In this document: piece by piece, positions 10,501 through 19,705 of the stretch
Numbering within the stretch: the first letter of the stretch is position 1
Layout of the letters: every line of letters starts with the position of its first letter
Assembly: GCF_000420745.1 (NCBI RefSeq)
Contig: NZ_ATVN01000001.1
Coordinates: forward strand, 62,001-126,000
Direction: 5' to 3'
DNA: 64,000 nucleotides
DNA from: Pseudorhodobacter ferrugineus DSM 5888
Lineage (GTDB): Bacteria; Pseudomonadota; Alphaproteobacteria; Rhodobacterales; Rhodobacteraceae
Notes under the pieces: generated by a model
The model's database searches: none
What the model was told of the DNA's origin: nothing
What the model saw: only the letters and a program-made list of their open reading frames with translations
Translations under genes and position numbers: made by a program

Positions 10501-11376
10501 TCAAGTCTTGTTGCGGATTTTTGGGGCGGGTTGGCAATGCGGGCAAAAGAAAGACGAGCGGCCCGATTGCACGATGCGCTGGATTTTGGCGGTGCAATTG
10601 GGGGTAGTGCAGGGTTCGTTTTCGCGGCCATAGGTGCGGAAACGGTGTTGGAAATAGCCCAATTCGCCATCGGCTTGGCGGTAATCGCGCAGGGATGATC
10701 CGCCCGCCTCTATCGCCTCGGCCAGCACATCGCGGATTATGGGGACAAGGGCCGCCACGGATTTGGCGGGCAGTTTGCCTGCGGGGTGGGCGGGGTGGAT
10801 GCCTGCGCGGTAAAGCACCTCGCACACATAGATATTTCCCAAGCCAGCGACGACATGCTGATCCAGCAGGGCGGTCTTGATCGGCGTGGCGCGGCCTTTC
10901 AGGCGTTGGGTCAAATAGGTTTCGTTGAAGGTGTTGCCAAAAGGTTCGGGGCCGATTTGGGCCAGCAGGGGGTGGGCATCGCCCAAAGCGGTATCGAGCA
11001 GGTCCATTGCGCCAAAACGGCGGGCATCGTTAAAGGTGATGCGCGCGCCGTTGCCCATTTGCAGGACAACATGGTCATGTTTGGCGGGGGCGGGGTGGTC
11101 GTGATAAAAATCACCCTGCATTGCGCCGGAAATCAGGATACGGCCCGACATGCCAAGGTGAATGAGCAATGATTCCCCTGATGACAGGTCTGCCAGAATG
11201 TATTTTGACCGCCTGCGCAGGGCCGTGACCTGTGCGCCCGTCAGGCGTTGCGCCATGTTGGGCGGAAAGGGCCAGCGCAGATCGGGGCGATTTACGGCTG
11301 CGTGGGTGATGATCTGACCTGTCATCACAGGGTCCAACCCACGGCGCACGGTTTCAACTTCGGGCAGTTCGGGCAT
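10501..11376 (-). CDS. mutM: Formamidopyrimidine-DNA glycosylase (Fpg/MutM)
   Basis: This bifunctional base-excision repair enzyme removes 8-oxoguanine and formamidopyrimidines and cleaves the abasic site. After removal of Met the catalytic proline and glutamate appear in [15 protein letters not shown]. The helix-two-turn-helix block [17 protein letters not shown] is present, and a C-terminal zinc finger is formed by cysteines in EPCTTPNC and FFCPHCQ. The first cysteine pair is spaced by four residues rather than the common two. Length is 291 residues. The start was moved 16 codons in from the longest frame because the N-terminal proline must follow Met. It is divergent from ubiE. Confidence 0.96.
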   Translation of the reverse strand: MPELPEVETVRRGLDPVMTGQIITHAAVNRPDLRWPFPPNMAQRLTGAQVTALRRRSKYILADLSSGESLLIHLGMSGRILISGAMQGDFYHDHPAPAKHDHVVLQMGNGARITFNDARRFGAMDLLDTALGDAHPLLAQIGPEPFGNTFNETYLTQRLKGRATPIKTALLDQHVVAGLGNIYVCEVLYRAGIHPAHPAGKLPAKSVAALVPIIRDVLAEAIEAGGSSLRDYRQADGELGYFQHRFRTYGRENEPCTTPNCTAKIQRIVQSGRSSFFCPHCQPAPKIRNKT

Positions 11377-11404
11377 GGGGTGGCCTTTCGGACAGATGGG
11401 CGCA

Positions 11405-11432
11405 TTGCAGCGCGGCGTCATCACCCTATAAA
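11405..11432 (+). promoter_or_regulatory. Possible promoter of ubiE-ubiB
   Basis: TTGCAG, a 16-base spacer and TATAAA lie in the mutM/ubiE divergent gap. The -10 element is good (five of six), while the -35 shares only the TTG. It sits about 43 bases before the preferred ubiE start. Confidence 0.4.
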
Positions 11433-11474
11433 GAGAGGTGAGCGACCAATCGCAAGAGTGCAGTGAGCAGGGCC

Positions 11475-12227
11475 ATGACCGATAGTACCGATAAAACCAC
11501 GCATTTCGGATTTCAAACTGTTGATGAAGGCGCCAAGGCCGGAATGGTGCATGGCGTGTTCACGAAAGTGGCCAGCAAATACGATGTGATGAATGACGCT
11601 ATGTCATTCGGGATCCATCGGATCTGGAAAGATGCGATGATGGATTGGTTGGCCCCGCGTCCGGGGCAAAAGCTGTTGGATGTAGCGGGGGGCACTGGCG
11701 ATGTGTCGTTCCGGTTCCTGAAACGCGCGCCGGGTGCGCATGCCACCGTTTGCGATATGACCGAAAGCATGTTGGTTGAAGGGCGGCAACGGGCCGAGGC
11801 TGTGGGCAACCCAGAGGCGCTGGATTGGGTTGTGGGCGATGCGATGGCGTTGCCATTCGCGAACGCCAGCTTTGACGTTTACACGATTTCCTTTGGCATC
11901 CGGAACGTCACGCGGATTGGTGATGCGCTGCGCGAGGCCTACCGCGTGTTGAAGCCTGGGGGGCGGTTGATGGTGCTGGAGTTTAGTCAATTGCCGAATG
12001 ACGCGATGCAAAAGGCCTATGATCTGTATTCGTTCAACGTGATCCCCGTGATGGGGCAGGTCATTGCGAATGATCGCGACAGCTATCAGTACCTTGTTGA
12101 AAGCATTCGAAAATTTCCAGATCAAGAGACATTCGCGGGGATGATCCGTGAGGCGGGATTTGACCAAGTGAAGTACAGAAACCTGACGATGGGTGTGGCG
12201 GCGCTGCATTCGGGATGGAAACTGTAA
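11475..12227 (+). CDS. ubiE: Demethylmenaquinol/ubiquinone C-methyltransferase UbiE
   Basis: UbiE is an S-adenosylmethionine-dependent methyltransferase that C-methylates the benzoquinol ring in ubiquinone synthesis. The N-terminus [21 protein letters not shown] and the SAM-binding motif [16 protein letters not shown] are diagnostic, as are [10 protein letters not shown] and a C-terminal [12 protein letters not shown]. The ATG at 11475 gives 250 residues. A GTG four codons upstream (11463) is an alternative. The gene runs directly into ubiB, whose start codon follows the ubiE stop with no spacer, which points to coupled translation and a two-gene ubiquinone operon. Confidence 0.95.
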   Translation: MTDSTDKTTHFGFQTVDEGAKAGMVHGVFTKVASKYDVMNDAMSFGIHRIWKDAMMDWLAPRPGQKLLDVAGGTGDVSFRFLKRAPGAHATVCDMTESMLVEGRQRAEAVGNPEALDWVVGDAMALPFANASFDVYTISFGIRNVTRIGDALREAYRVLKPGGRLMVLEFSQLPNDAMQKAYDLYSFNVIPVMGQVIANDRDSYQYLVESIRKFPDQETFAGMIREAGFDQVKYRNLTMGVAALHSGWKL

Positions 12228-13757
12228 GTGCGCGGCCCGCATAACATAATCCGGCTGGTGCGGACGCTGGCCACGCTGGAACGCACCGGCGCGATTGGTG
12301 TGGTTTTGGAGGCGTTTCAAGCGCCGCCACGGCTGCGGTTTGTCGCGCGGGTGTTGGGTTGGCCGTTCAAGTGGTTGGGGTTGAAGGGTGATCCCGCGTT
12401 GCCACCAGCCACCCGCGCGCTGACGGCGCTGGGGCCTGCCTATATCAAGTTTGGCCAGATCCTTAGCACGCGGCCCGATGTGGTGGGCGATGAGTTGGCG
12501 TTGCAGTTGAAATACTTGCAAGACAAGCTGCCGCCGTTTCCGGTGGCCGTGGCGCGCGAGATGATTGCCGCCGAACTGGGCGAACCTGTGGATCAGATAT
12601 TTTCCGCCTTTTCCGACCCTGTGGCGGCGGCGTCGATTGCGCAGGTGCATCGGGCGACCTTGGCCGAAACGGGCGCAGAGGTGGCGGTCAAGGTGCTGCG
12701 GCCTGGGATTGAACGCGCGTTTCGCAAGGATATTGATGCGTTTTACTTTGCGGCGGGGGTAATCGAGTTTTTGTCGCCTGCGTCGCGCCGGTTGCGGCCG
12801 ATGGATGTGGTGACGCATTTTGACGGCGTGGTGCAGGGCGAGTTGGACTTGCGGCTGGAATCAGCGGCGGCGGGTGAATTTGAGGCGAACACGCAAAAGG
12901 ACGGTGGCTTTCAGGTGCCCAAGCCGATTTGGCATCTGTCGGGGCGTACGGTTTTGACGATGGATTGGGCCGAGGGCATAAACCTGGCCGACAATGACGC
13001 GATTGATGCGGCAGGTATTGACCGCAAGCTGCTGGCGTCACGCGTGTTGCAGCTGTTTTTGCAACATGCCCTACGCGACGGATATTTCCATGCCGACATG
13101 CATCAAGGCAACCTGAAGGTGGCTTTGAACGGCAATATCATCGCCTATGACTTTGGGATCATGGGGCGGCTGGATGAATATACCCGCCGCGTCTACGCCG
13201 AGATTTTGTTCGGCTTTATCCGGCGCGATTATAGGCGTGTGGCCGAGGTGCATTTTGAAGCGGGCTATGTGCCTGCCGACCGCGATATTGATGAATTTGC
13301 ACGGGCGTTGCGGGTGGTGGGCGAACCGATTTTTGGCATGGATGCGACGCGTATTTCGATGGCGCGGCTGTTGGCCTATCTGTTTGAGGTGACAGAACGG
13401 TTTGGCATGGAAACCCGTACTGAATTGATTTTGCTGCAAAGAACCATGGTTGTCGTCGAAGGTGTTGCGCGGGGGCTGAACCCGCAGACGAATATATGGC
13501 ACGATGCGCGGCCTATTGTTGAGGGTTATATCAAGGACAATGTGGGGCCAAAGGCCTTGCTGCGCGATTTACAAAAAACGGCTATGGTGCTGGCGCGGTT
13601 CGGGCCAAAACTGCCGCGACTGGTCGAGGCGCAATTGGTGCGGCAATCGCGCCCTGATGTGCCGCCGCCTGAAGCTGCGCGTTTGCACCCAGCGGTTTGG
13701 ATGGTTTTGGGGGCCGGATTGGCGCTAGCCGGGGTTTTTCTGGGTCAGACGCTGTAG
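12228..13757 (+). CDS. ubiB: Ubiquinone biosynthesis regulatory kinase-like protein UbiB
   Basis: UbiB is an atypical (ABC1/ADCK-type) kinase-fold ATPase required for ubiquinone synthesis and associated with the inner membrane. The 509-residue protein shows the hallmark KFGQ motif at residues 74-77 within AYIKFGQILSTRPD, the block AAASIAQVHRATL, and kinase-like motifs GYFHADMHQGNLKV and AYDFGIMGRL. One C-terminal hydrophobic segment (AVWMVLGAGLALAGVFL) is visible, fewer than the two often reported. Translation starts with GTG immediately after the ubiE stop. The last 33 bases overlap a convergent gene on the minus strand. Confidence 0.95.
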   Translation: MRGPHNIIRLVRTLATLERTGAIGVVLEAFQAPPRLRFVARVLGWPFKWLGLKGDPALPPATRALTALGPAYIKFGQILSTRPDVVGDELALQLKYLQDKLPPFPVAVAREMIAAELGEPVDQIFSAFSDPVAAASIAQVHRATLAETGAEVAVKVLRPGIERAFRKDIDAFYFAAGVIEFLSPASRRLRPMDVVTHFDGVVQGELDLRLESAAAGEFEANTQKDGGFQVPKPIWHLSGRTVLTMDWAEGINLADNDAIDAAGIDRKLLASRVLQLFLQHALRDGYFHADMHQGNLKVALNGNIIAYDFGIMGRLDEYTRRVYAEILFGFIRRDYRRVAEVHFEAGYVPADRDIDEFARALRVVGEPIFGMDATRISMARLLAYLFEVTERFGMETRTELILLQRTMVVVEGVARGLNPQTNIWHDARPIVEGYIKDNVGPKALLRDLQKTAMVLARFGPKLPRLVEAQLVRQSRPDVPPPEAARLHPAVWMVLGAGLALAGVFLGQTL

Positions 13758-14576
13758 GGCTGTCAGTTCCAACTGTAATGCTGGCGCATAGTCGGGTGCG
13801 TTTTGCGACGCTTTCCACAGGCAATGTGCCGCCATGCGCCAATGGTACAACGCCGCAAGTTGATCATAGCGTTGGACGGTCTGTGGCGGCAAGGCGGCAC
13901 GGAAAACCGCTATCTCATCTAGTGTTAGCGGGCTGCCACGGTAAAGGACCTGCATGGCTGGCGACAGGAAGGCCGCAATATCTTCGGTTGGATCACCGAT
14001 TAGGGGGCACTGCCAGTCAATCAGGGTTATGTTGCCTTTGTTAACGATCAAATTGCCTGCCACCAGATCGCCGTGAATTAGGCAGGTGGGGCCCGAGGGA
14101 ACCTGAGGATCTGGCGGCGCTGGTGGCAAGGTTTTCGGGCACAGCGCCGCGATGGATTTGGCCTGTTCCAACAGTTGGGTGCTGCCGTTTGGTCCTGCGC
14201 GAAAGGCGTGAGTGGGGGCAGGTATTTGGTGCAAACGTGTCAGGATGTGGGCCACCAATTCAGTGCCACTTTGCCACGCGCTGCCAGGGCAATATTGATA
14301 CGCAAGCCATCCTTGCCCTTGCGCAAGCAGAGTGGGCACAAACCCGTGCGGCGCGAGAAGCTGCAAGGCGGCGGCTTCGGCTGCGGGGTCATTCGGAAAA
14401 AGCGGGCTGTCGCCATTCGGTTGAAACTGTTTGACGATAATGTCGCCCAACCGCCAGACTGTATTGACCCGCCCCCCCTGCAACGGTTGCCAAACTGCGC
14501 CCTGTGTTGGCAATGCCAGATCGACTGCGATTCGCAGGGTCTGAGGCGGGATCTGGTTGGGATATTGCAAGGTCAT
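13725..14576 (-). CDS. Aminoglycoside/choline-kinase-like phosphotransferase
   Basis: A 283-residue protein of the APH/choline kinase fold. The catalytic loop LIHGDLVAGNLIV and the metal-binding LIDWQCPLIGDPTEDIA are intact, so it is probably an active small-molecule kinase. The N-terminal part GGRVNTVWRLGDIIVKQF fits the nucleotide-binding lobe. Family members act on aminoglycosides, choline, ethanolamine, fructosamine and related substrates, and the substrate here cannot be chosen. Its 3' end overlaps the end of ubiB by 33 bases in tail-to-tail orientation. It lies downstream of flgD on the same strand but is unlikely to be flagellar. Confidence 0.78.
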   Translation of the reverse strand: MTLQYPNQIPPQTLRIAVDLALPTQGAVWQPLQGGRVNTVWRLGDIIVKQFQPNGDSPLFPNDPAAEAAALQLLAPHGFVPTLLAQGQGWLAYQYCPGSAWQSGTELVAHILTRLHQIPAPTHAFRAGPNGSTQLLEQAKSIAALCPKTLPPAPPDPQVPSGPTCLIHGDLVAGNLIVNKGNITLIDWQCPLIGDPTEDIAAFLSPAMQVLYRGSPLTLDEIAVFRAALPPQTVQRYDQLAALYHWRMAAHCLWKASQNAPDYAPALQLELTALQRLTQKNPG

Positions 14577-14634
14577 GGCGCGCGGACGCTAGCCTAGCCG
14601 TGGTGGGTTCGGCAAGTGTGCCCATGCGCCTTTA

Positions 14635-15288
14635 TTAATTCAGGCTGCGCAGCGCGGTGATCTCTTCCGCCGACAGTGACACGCCGCCTGTCAGAATGAA
14701 GCGAGGGCCTGTCGGGCTGGTTTGCACCTCTTGAATGCGCGCATAATGTTCGACGGGTGTGGCGGAGATTTGTACATCGTCACTATAGCTTTCAAGGCTT
14801 AGGCTGTAGGTGCCATTGGGCAATGCTGCGCCCGTGATATCCTTTCCGGTCCAGGAATAAGAGGTCGCCTGCACAGGGATATCTTCGCGGGAAACCGTGC
14901 TGCCAGCGCTATCTTTTACCACCAAAATCGCGCGATCGGCACCTGTTTCGGCGTTGGGTGATAGGGTGACTGGAGTCCCATCCATGAAAACGGGTGCCGC
15001 GCTCCGCGCCTCTTGCCCGACCCAAGGGGCGAGTTGGGCCAAGCCTTGCGCGCCCATCAGTCCTGCAAGCGCATCCAGTTTTTTGTTGGTCAGGGTTTGC
15101 TGTTCGACGCTGGAAAATGTGGCGAGCTGTACTGCGTAATCAGCCGAATCGATTGGATTCAAAGGGTCTTGGTTTTGGATTTGGGCGGTCAGCATTTTCA
15201 GAAAGGTGTCAAAATCAGACGAGATTTTGCTGTTCGCCGAAGATTGCGTAGGGGCTGTAGATTGAAAGGGCGTAGAGGTGATTTCCAT
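14635..15288 (-). CDS. flgD: Flagellar hook-capping protein FlgD
   Basis: FlgD caps the growing hook and lets hook subunits polymerise. The conserved N-terminal block FLKMLTAQIQNQDPLNP and the following QLATFSSVEQQTLTNKKL are diagnostic. The C-terminal region contains the beta-rich TYSWTGKDITG-type part, here SYSWTGKDITGAALPNGTYS. Length is 217 residues, typical. It is transcribed from fliK with a 24-base gap, giving a hook-length module, although the hook protein gene flgE is not in the window. Confidence 0.93.
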   Translation of the reverse strand: MEITSTPFQSTAPTQSSANSKISSDFDTFLKMLTAQIQNQDPLNPIDSADYAVQLATFSSVEQQTLTNKKLDALAGLMGAQGLAQLAPWVGQEARSAAPVFMDGTPVTLSPNAETGADRAILVVKDSAGSTVSREDIPVQATSYSWTGKDITGAALPNGTYSLSLESYSDDVQISATPVEHYARIQEVQTSPTGPRFILTGGVSLSAEEITALRSLN

Positions 15289-15312
15289 TGGAATTCTTTC
15301 TTGAGAGATACA

Positions 15313-17115
15313 TTAAACCCGTAGGTCGAGGCCAGAGGATGAGTTTGGTTTTGACTGCTTAATCGGCGCATGTGGGTGTTCAGATGCGCTGATAAAAGTC
15401 GTGGTCGACGCGTCTTGCGGCTGCGCTGTTTGGTTGGGCGGGGGATCGCCCCAGCCCCCAAAGCTGAATGAGGCGCCCCCAAAGCCGGATTGGCGCAGAT
15501 CGGCGCTGAAGCTGTCGCTGTTGCGACGCAGTAATTCCATAGTTTCAGGGCGTTCGGCCTGAATGACGATGCGGATTTTGTCACCATCTGGGGTCATGAA
15601 AATCCGTAATTTCCCCAGCTCTTCCGGTGCCATGAAAAGTTCCAGCGAGGTCGGTCTACCAGGTGTGGCATGTTGGCGGATTTGATGGGGCAAGTCCGAG
15701 ACGGGAACAAGACCGTGTGGCAGGGTGGCAGTGGCTGACTGGACCAACGGTGTTGCTATCGTTATCGGTTGCGTCGCCGCCAAAGCCACACCATCGGAGT
15801 GGGTTGCCCGCGCGATCCTAAGCAAAGGGCGCTGCGTGTCTGGCGTCGGGGGGGGCGCGGTTGCAGCCCCGATTGGCAGGGGCTGGCCGGGGTTTGAGGT
15901 GGCGTAGGATTGCGATGCCAAACTGGGCCCTGAGGGTGACTCGGATGAATTGGTTTGTCGCAACGAGACCATTTGCGGTGAAGAGCCCGATGCTTGTACC
16001 AAGGCCGCAGTCTGATATCTTGAAATCGTCGCTGTGGGGGCCGGGTCGGATCCGCTGACCATTCTTGGGGGCCCTGCGGGCGGTTCCTGTATTGTGTCAG
16101 GTGACGTCTCGCTTTTTGGCATTCTGTCTGGCGGACCTGCCTGTTGGGCCGAAACATTGGGGTTTTTAACAGCGGTGGCTGTGTCAACAGCACCCGCAGA
16201 TGCAGTAAGGCTGTTCCCTTGGGTGACGGTCTGTGAAGCGCCCGATGGCGTGTCTGGGATCACGGTGGCCTGCTTCGTGCTGGTATAGCCCGCGACTGGG
16301 TTGGCTGGTAGCAAGCCCGCCACATTAGGCTGGTTTGGCAGTTGATACAGGGCGACTGCCGATACGGCTTGGTTCAGCTTGGAAGGCAATTGCAAGGCAT
16401 GGTCACCTTGCATCGCAAAGATCGTGTCAGGGTTTTTCTGGACCATGTTCGGATATGGCTGGGCCATAAGGGGCGCAACAAAGGGGGGGGCGCTTTCATC
16501 AATTACGGTAGGCGCAGCGTCAGGTTTTTCGGGCTGAAGCGGAGCAAGAATCTGTGCCGAAATGGCTGTGTTTACCAACGACACGGAGTCAGGGGGCTCA
16601 AATTTTTGCGCGTCCATTGTTACAGGAGTGAGCGGCAGGGCTGAACTTGCCTTGTGGGTATGGAATTGCTTTAGGGTGATTCCATCGGCTGGAGGCCACT
16701 GGCTTTTTGGTAGGGTGGCGGCATCATCCGAATTATTTTGTACCGCCGTTTCATGGAGGGGCAGCATGGCGGCGTCTTGGCGGGTGGTCGCAATGCTTGC
16801 GGCCAAGTCTCGGGTGTGACCATCGGTTTCGTGGTCCGCGGAGGGCGTTCCACCGCTGACATCTGCCCCCCCCGGGGGGGCTACGCCGCGCATCGGGGAA
16901 TTGGGTGGCGACCCTTGGACAGTCACCGCATGCGGGTTTTGCTGCCTCTCCAATTCAATGCTTGGGGCGCCTGAGATTGTTTTTACCTCGGTCGCCGTAC
17001 CCTTGCCGAAAAAGACAAGAAAAGCACCATCACCCGTCAGGTCCTGCTGACCTTTCCCGTGCCCCTGCGGTGCTGCCTTAGTCTGCAAAATGGCCTGCTG
17101 GTCGATACCCGTCAT
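15313..17115 (-). CDS. fliK: Flagellar hook-length control protein FliK
   Basis: FliK measures hook length and switches export specificity from hook to filament subunits. The 600-residue protein is rich in Pro, Gln, Thr, Ser and Ala with low complexity over most of its length, as expected of the ruler part. The C-terminal export-switch domain (roughly residues 490-565) contains SLELFMAPEELGKLRIFM and IVIQAERPETMELLRRN, which are typical of FliK. It precedes flgD on the same strand and is divergent from the rod-binding protein gene. The hypervariable part makes homology detection weak, but C-terminus plus context is convincing. Confidence 0.88.
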   Translation of the reverse strand: MTGIDQQAILQTKAAPQGHGKGQQDLTGDGAFLVFFGKGTATEVKTISGAPSIELERQQNPHAVTVQGSPPNSPMRGVAPPGGADVSGGTPSADHETDGHTRDLAASIATTRQDAAMLPLHETAVQNNSDDAATLPKSQWPPADGITLKQFHTHKASSALPLTPVTMDAQKFEPPDSVSLVNTAISAQILAPLQPEKPDAAPTVIDESAPPFVAPLMAQPYPNMVQKNPDTIFAMQGDHALQLPSKLNQAVSAVALYQLPNQPNVAGLLPANPVAGYTSTKQATVIPDTPSGASQTVTQGNSLTASAGAVDTATAVKNPNVSAQQAGPPDRMPKSETSPDTIQEPPAGPPRMVSGSDPAPTATISRYQTAALVQASGSSPQMVSLRQTNSSESPSGPSLASQSYATSNPGQPLPIGAATAPPPTPDTQRPLLRIARATHSDGVALAATQPITIATPLVQSATATLPHGLVPVSDLPHQIRQHATPGRPTSLELFMAPEELGKLRIFMTPDGDKIRIVIQAERPETMELLRRNSDSFSADLRQSGFGGASFSFGGWGDPPPNQTAQPQDASTTTFISASEHPHAPIKQSKPNSSSGLDLRV

Positions 17116-17233
17116 TCTGATTCCGGCTTCTGCCGCCTCTTGTCACGCATCGCCCAACTATCTGCGCAACTGGTTACTGGTTGTTTACTGAAATCAGCCA
17201 CAATCCAGAAAATGCAACCTAATGAGGACCATC

Positions 17234-17542
17234 ATGACCCTGATATCGCCACCGCAATTAACCGCCGCACTACGTGTGCAGGAGCCCAACCCACTTCGAG
17301 AGAAGGCGGCGCAGTTGGAGACTGCTTTTCTGGCTGAAATGCTTGGATTCGCGGGCTTGGGGGCCGCGCGTGAAAGCTTTGGCGGTGGAATTGGAGAGGA
17401 TCAGTTTTCCTCTTTTCTACGCCAGAAACAGGCCGAGGCGATGGTGACCGCGGGTGGAATAGGCCTGACGGAACTGTTGTTTCAGGCGATGTCGAGCGGT
17501 GACTTTGTTGAAATGGGCGAGGATAAGATTGCAAATGAATGA
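17234..17542 (+). CDS. Flagellar rod-binding protein (FlgJ N-terminal domain type)
   Basis: A 102-residue protein that corresponds to the rod-binding N-terminal half of FlgJ and lacks the muramidase domain. The pattern REKAAQLETAFLAEMLGFAG and the C-terminal FLRQKQAEAMVTAGGIGLTELLF fit the rod-binding domain. Such a stand-alone form is common in alphaproteobacteria, where a separate enzyme opens the peptidoglycan. The start at 17234 is preferred over an ATG four codons upstream because GAGGA lies six bases before it. The gene overlaps the next one by eight bases. Confidence 0.82.
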   Translation: MTLISPPQLTAALRVQEPNPLREKAAQLETAFLAEMLGFAGLGAARESFGGGIGEDQFSSFLRQKQAEAMVTAGGIGLTELLFQAMSSGDFVEMGEDKIANE

Positions 17543-17873
17543 AAGCGCTTTTGACCGGCTTGAGGCGGTTGTTCGTGAAACGGCTGCGGCAATTCGAACT
17601 GGAAACCTTGCGGCGATGGGGGATTTGGCAGAGCGCACCGATGCTGCCTTGGCCGAGATTCAGGGCGAAACCGACATTGGCCGGATCGAGGCCCTGCGCG
17701 CGCTTGCGCATCGCAACGCGATTGGGTTGGAAGCGGCGGGTCGAGGCGTTCGAGCTGCGCGCCGGCGGTTGACTGAAATCATATCGGCCCGAGGTGGGGT
17801 TAAAACCTATGACAACGCGGGGAAAACCCGCAAAATCGGAATGCCGGATGGTTCGTTGAAGACCCGATTGTAG
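17535..17873 (+). CDS. Small helical flagellar protein, probably FlgN-like chaperone
   Basis: This 112-residue protein has little recognisable sequence but is predicted to be almost entirely alpha-helical: long heptad-rich stretches are followed by a basic C-terminus ending IGMPDGSLKTRL. Its size, charge pattern and position after the rod-binding protein and before flagellin fit FlgN, the export chaperone of the hook-associated proteins FlgK and FlgL. Those two genes are not in the window. The start ATG at 17535 lies eight bases inside the previous gene (ATGAATGA), which implies coupling. The family assignment is inference from context. Confidence 0.55.
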   Translation: MNESAFDRLEAVVRETAAAIRTGNLAAMGDLAERTDAALAEIQGETDIGRIEALRALAHRNAIGLEAAGRGVRAARRRLTEIISARGGVKTYDNAGKTRKIGMPDGSLKTRL

Positions 17874-18095
17874 GAAAATTTGTTACGTGTTTTGGTAAAA
17901 TGCACGTGATTGTTTTTGTTCAAAAATATCGACTTTAGCATTCTGTTAGCGCTTTACGTAGATCAATGGTCTTGCATCCCAAGTGGGGTGGCGCCTTGGC
18001 CGAAATGCCAAAGGCAATGGCAAAATGCCCCTCTTGCCATCTGTGGATGGCTTCTCTGCCGTGCGCAAAGCGCCGGCCTTTTGAAGGGACACAAT
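17874..18095 (+). promoter_or_regulatory. Flagellin upstream/leader region
   Basis: A 222-base gap before flagellin. It begins AT-rich and becomes GC-rich with several short inverted repeats, consistent with a structured 5' leader. TTAG, seven bases, TTAG at 17935-17949 resembles a degenerate CtrA site (TTAA-N7-TTAA). A good ribosome-binding site, gaaggga, precedes the start. FlbT, encoded downstream, is known in Caulobacter to act on flagellin mRNA leaders, so this region is a candidate target. Confidence 0.4.
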
Positions 18096-19628
18096 ATGTC
18101 TTCGATTTTGACGAATAACAGTGCAATGGTGGCCTTGCAGACGCTGAAAGGCATCAACAAGAATATGGGTCAGATCCAGAACGAGATTTCGACTGGTAAA
18201 TCTGTTGCAACCGCCAAGGATAACGCTGCCGTTTGGGCGATTTCCAAGGTTATGGAAAGTGATGTAAAGGGGTTTTCGGGTATTTCGGATGGCTTGGCGC
18301 TTGGGTCTTCGACCATCTCGGTTGCACGCAAAGCATCTGAAACTGTGACGAAACTGCTGACAGATATCAAAGGCAAAGTTGTCGCAGCCCAAGAAGGCAA
18401 CGTTGACCGTGAAAAGATCCAGACCGATATTTCGGCGCTGCGTGACCAGATAAAATCGGTTACCGGGGCGGCACAGTTCAACGGCCTGAACATGGTAAAT
18501 GGAACGGAGGATGTCAGCATTCTGTCGTCGCTGGATCGTTCCGGCGGGGGGAGCGTGACAGCGTCGCAGATCACTGTGAACCGGCAGGATTTGTCGACAG
18601 GTGCAGGCAAGAAAGGCAACACGGCAGCGGCCACCATTTCCTATGGATCGATTGCAGGGCCATCGGCCACGCCAACCCCTGCAATTACAGGCACGACGAC
18701 GGCAGCTGCGGGCAAGAATGCGACGATCACCGTTTCTGCGGCGACACCAACCGGCAACAACTTTTCGATGAATATCAATGGGACGGCCATCAATTATACG
18801 ACTGATGGTATCGTGACGAACACGGCAATGGCAGATTTTTTTGCGGGTGCCGTGAATGCGCTGGGCCTTGAAGGGATCACGGCAACGGCAGCGACAGGGA
18901 CGTTGACCATTTCCAACACCAATGCCTTTGAAAGTATGGAAGTGGCGGTTCAGGGCGCGCAGCTGACCTATGGCAACGTCAACGGCTTTGCCCATAACGC
19001 TGCCAACTCGGTCGTGGAACAGCGGGCGGAGACGGTTGATTTTTCAACCACGGCCGCACCGGTGAATGGTGACAGCTTTACCGTTGGTATTGCAGGCAAG
19101 ACCTACACCTATACCGCCGGCAAGGGCGAAACGATGGAGGATATTGCCCGTGGCCTGAAGACGGCGATCGATTCAGAGGCAACAACGGGTATCAAAACGG
19201 CGGTGCAACAGAACACAACCACAGGGGCATGGTCCTTGGCTGTGGATGATGCAACTGGTTCACGGGCCCTTACCTTGGAGGTGACAAAAGGCGGTGAAGC
19301 ATCGGGCGGGTTGTTTGGTCTGGATGCAATCGATGTGACCACGAATGACGGAGCAAAAGCGGCGCTGTCCAACATCGAGACCATGATTGGTGCGTCCATT
19401 GATGCGGCAGCAGCCTTTGGTTCGGCACAAAAGCGGATTGATATTCAGTCCGATTTTATCAGTAACCTGTCGGATGCACTGAAGTCTGGTATCGGTTCTA
19501 TGGTTGATGCTGATATGGAAGAAACGTCTGCACGCTTGCAGGCATTGCAGGTGCAACAGCAGCTTGGGGTTCAGGCTTTGTCAATTGCGAATCAGTCGCC
19601 GCAGTCGATCTTGTCACTGTTCCGGTAA
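18096..19628 (+). CDS. Flagellin
   Basis: The filament subunit. Conserved terminal domains are clear: SSILTNNSAMVALQTLKGI at the N-terminus with ISTGKSVATAKDNAA, and QALQVQQQLGVQALSIANQS followed by ILSLF at the C-terminus. At 510 residues it is longer than many compact alphaproteobacterial flagellins because of a Gly/Thr/Ala-rich central region (about residues 150-420). Two related segments there (about 217-285 and 321-397) share a pattern like the flagellin IN motif (SFTVGIAGKTYTYT). The start MSSIL is preferred to one 62 codons upstream because it is the family N-terminus and has a good ribosome-binding site. flaF and flbT follow. Confidence 0.95.
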   Translation: MSSILTNNSAMVALQTLKGINKNMGQIQNEISTGKSVATAKDNAAVWAISKVMESDVKGFSGISDGLALGSSTISVARKASETVTKLLTDIKGKVVAAQEGNVDREKIQTDISALRDQIKSVTGAAQFNGLNMVNGTEDVSILSSLDRSGGGSVTASQITVNRQDLSTGAGKKGNTAAATISYGSIAGPSATPTPAITGTTTAAAGKNATITVSAATPTGNNFSMNINGTAINYTTDGIVTNTAMADFFAGAVNALGLEGITATAATGTLTISNTNAFESMEVAVQGAQLTYGNVNGFAHNAANSVVEQRAETVDFSTTAAPVNGDSFTVGIAGKTYTYTAGKGETMEDIARGLKTAIDSEATTGIKTAVQQNTTTGAWSLAVDDATGSRALTLEVTKGGEASGGLFGLDAIDVTTNDGAKAALSNIETMIGASIDAAAAFGSAQKRIDIQSDFISNLSDALKSGIGSMVDADMEETSARLQALQVQQQLGVQALSIANQSPQSILSLFR

Positions 19629-19705
19629 TTTCCGGCTGGCCGGGGCGCCTTGAGTGTGCGCCCCGGTCGCTTTGCTGATTTTCCACCACACCGGAAGGAC
19701 CTGCT

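Noticed and set aside
11604-12818. A 404-codon minus-strand frame opposite ubiE and ubiB
   Set aside because: The translation is Arg/His/Gln-rich, typical of a shadow of GC-rich genes, and both real genes on the other strand are well conserved.
17910-18095. N-terminal extension of flagellin
   Set aside because: Flagellin family proteins start at the conserved MSSIL-type N-terminus, and a good ribosome-binding site precedes the internal ATG.
17946-18995. A 349-codon minus-strand frame opposite flagellin
   Set aside because: Antisense to flagellin with Arg/Cys-rich composition and no recognisable domain.
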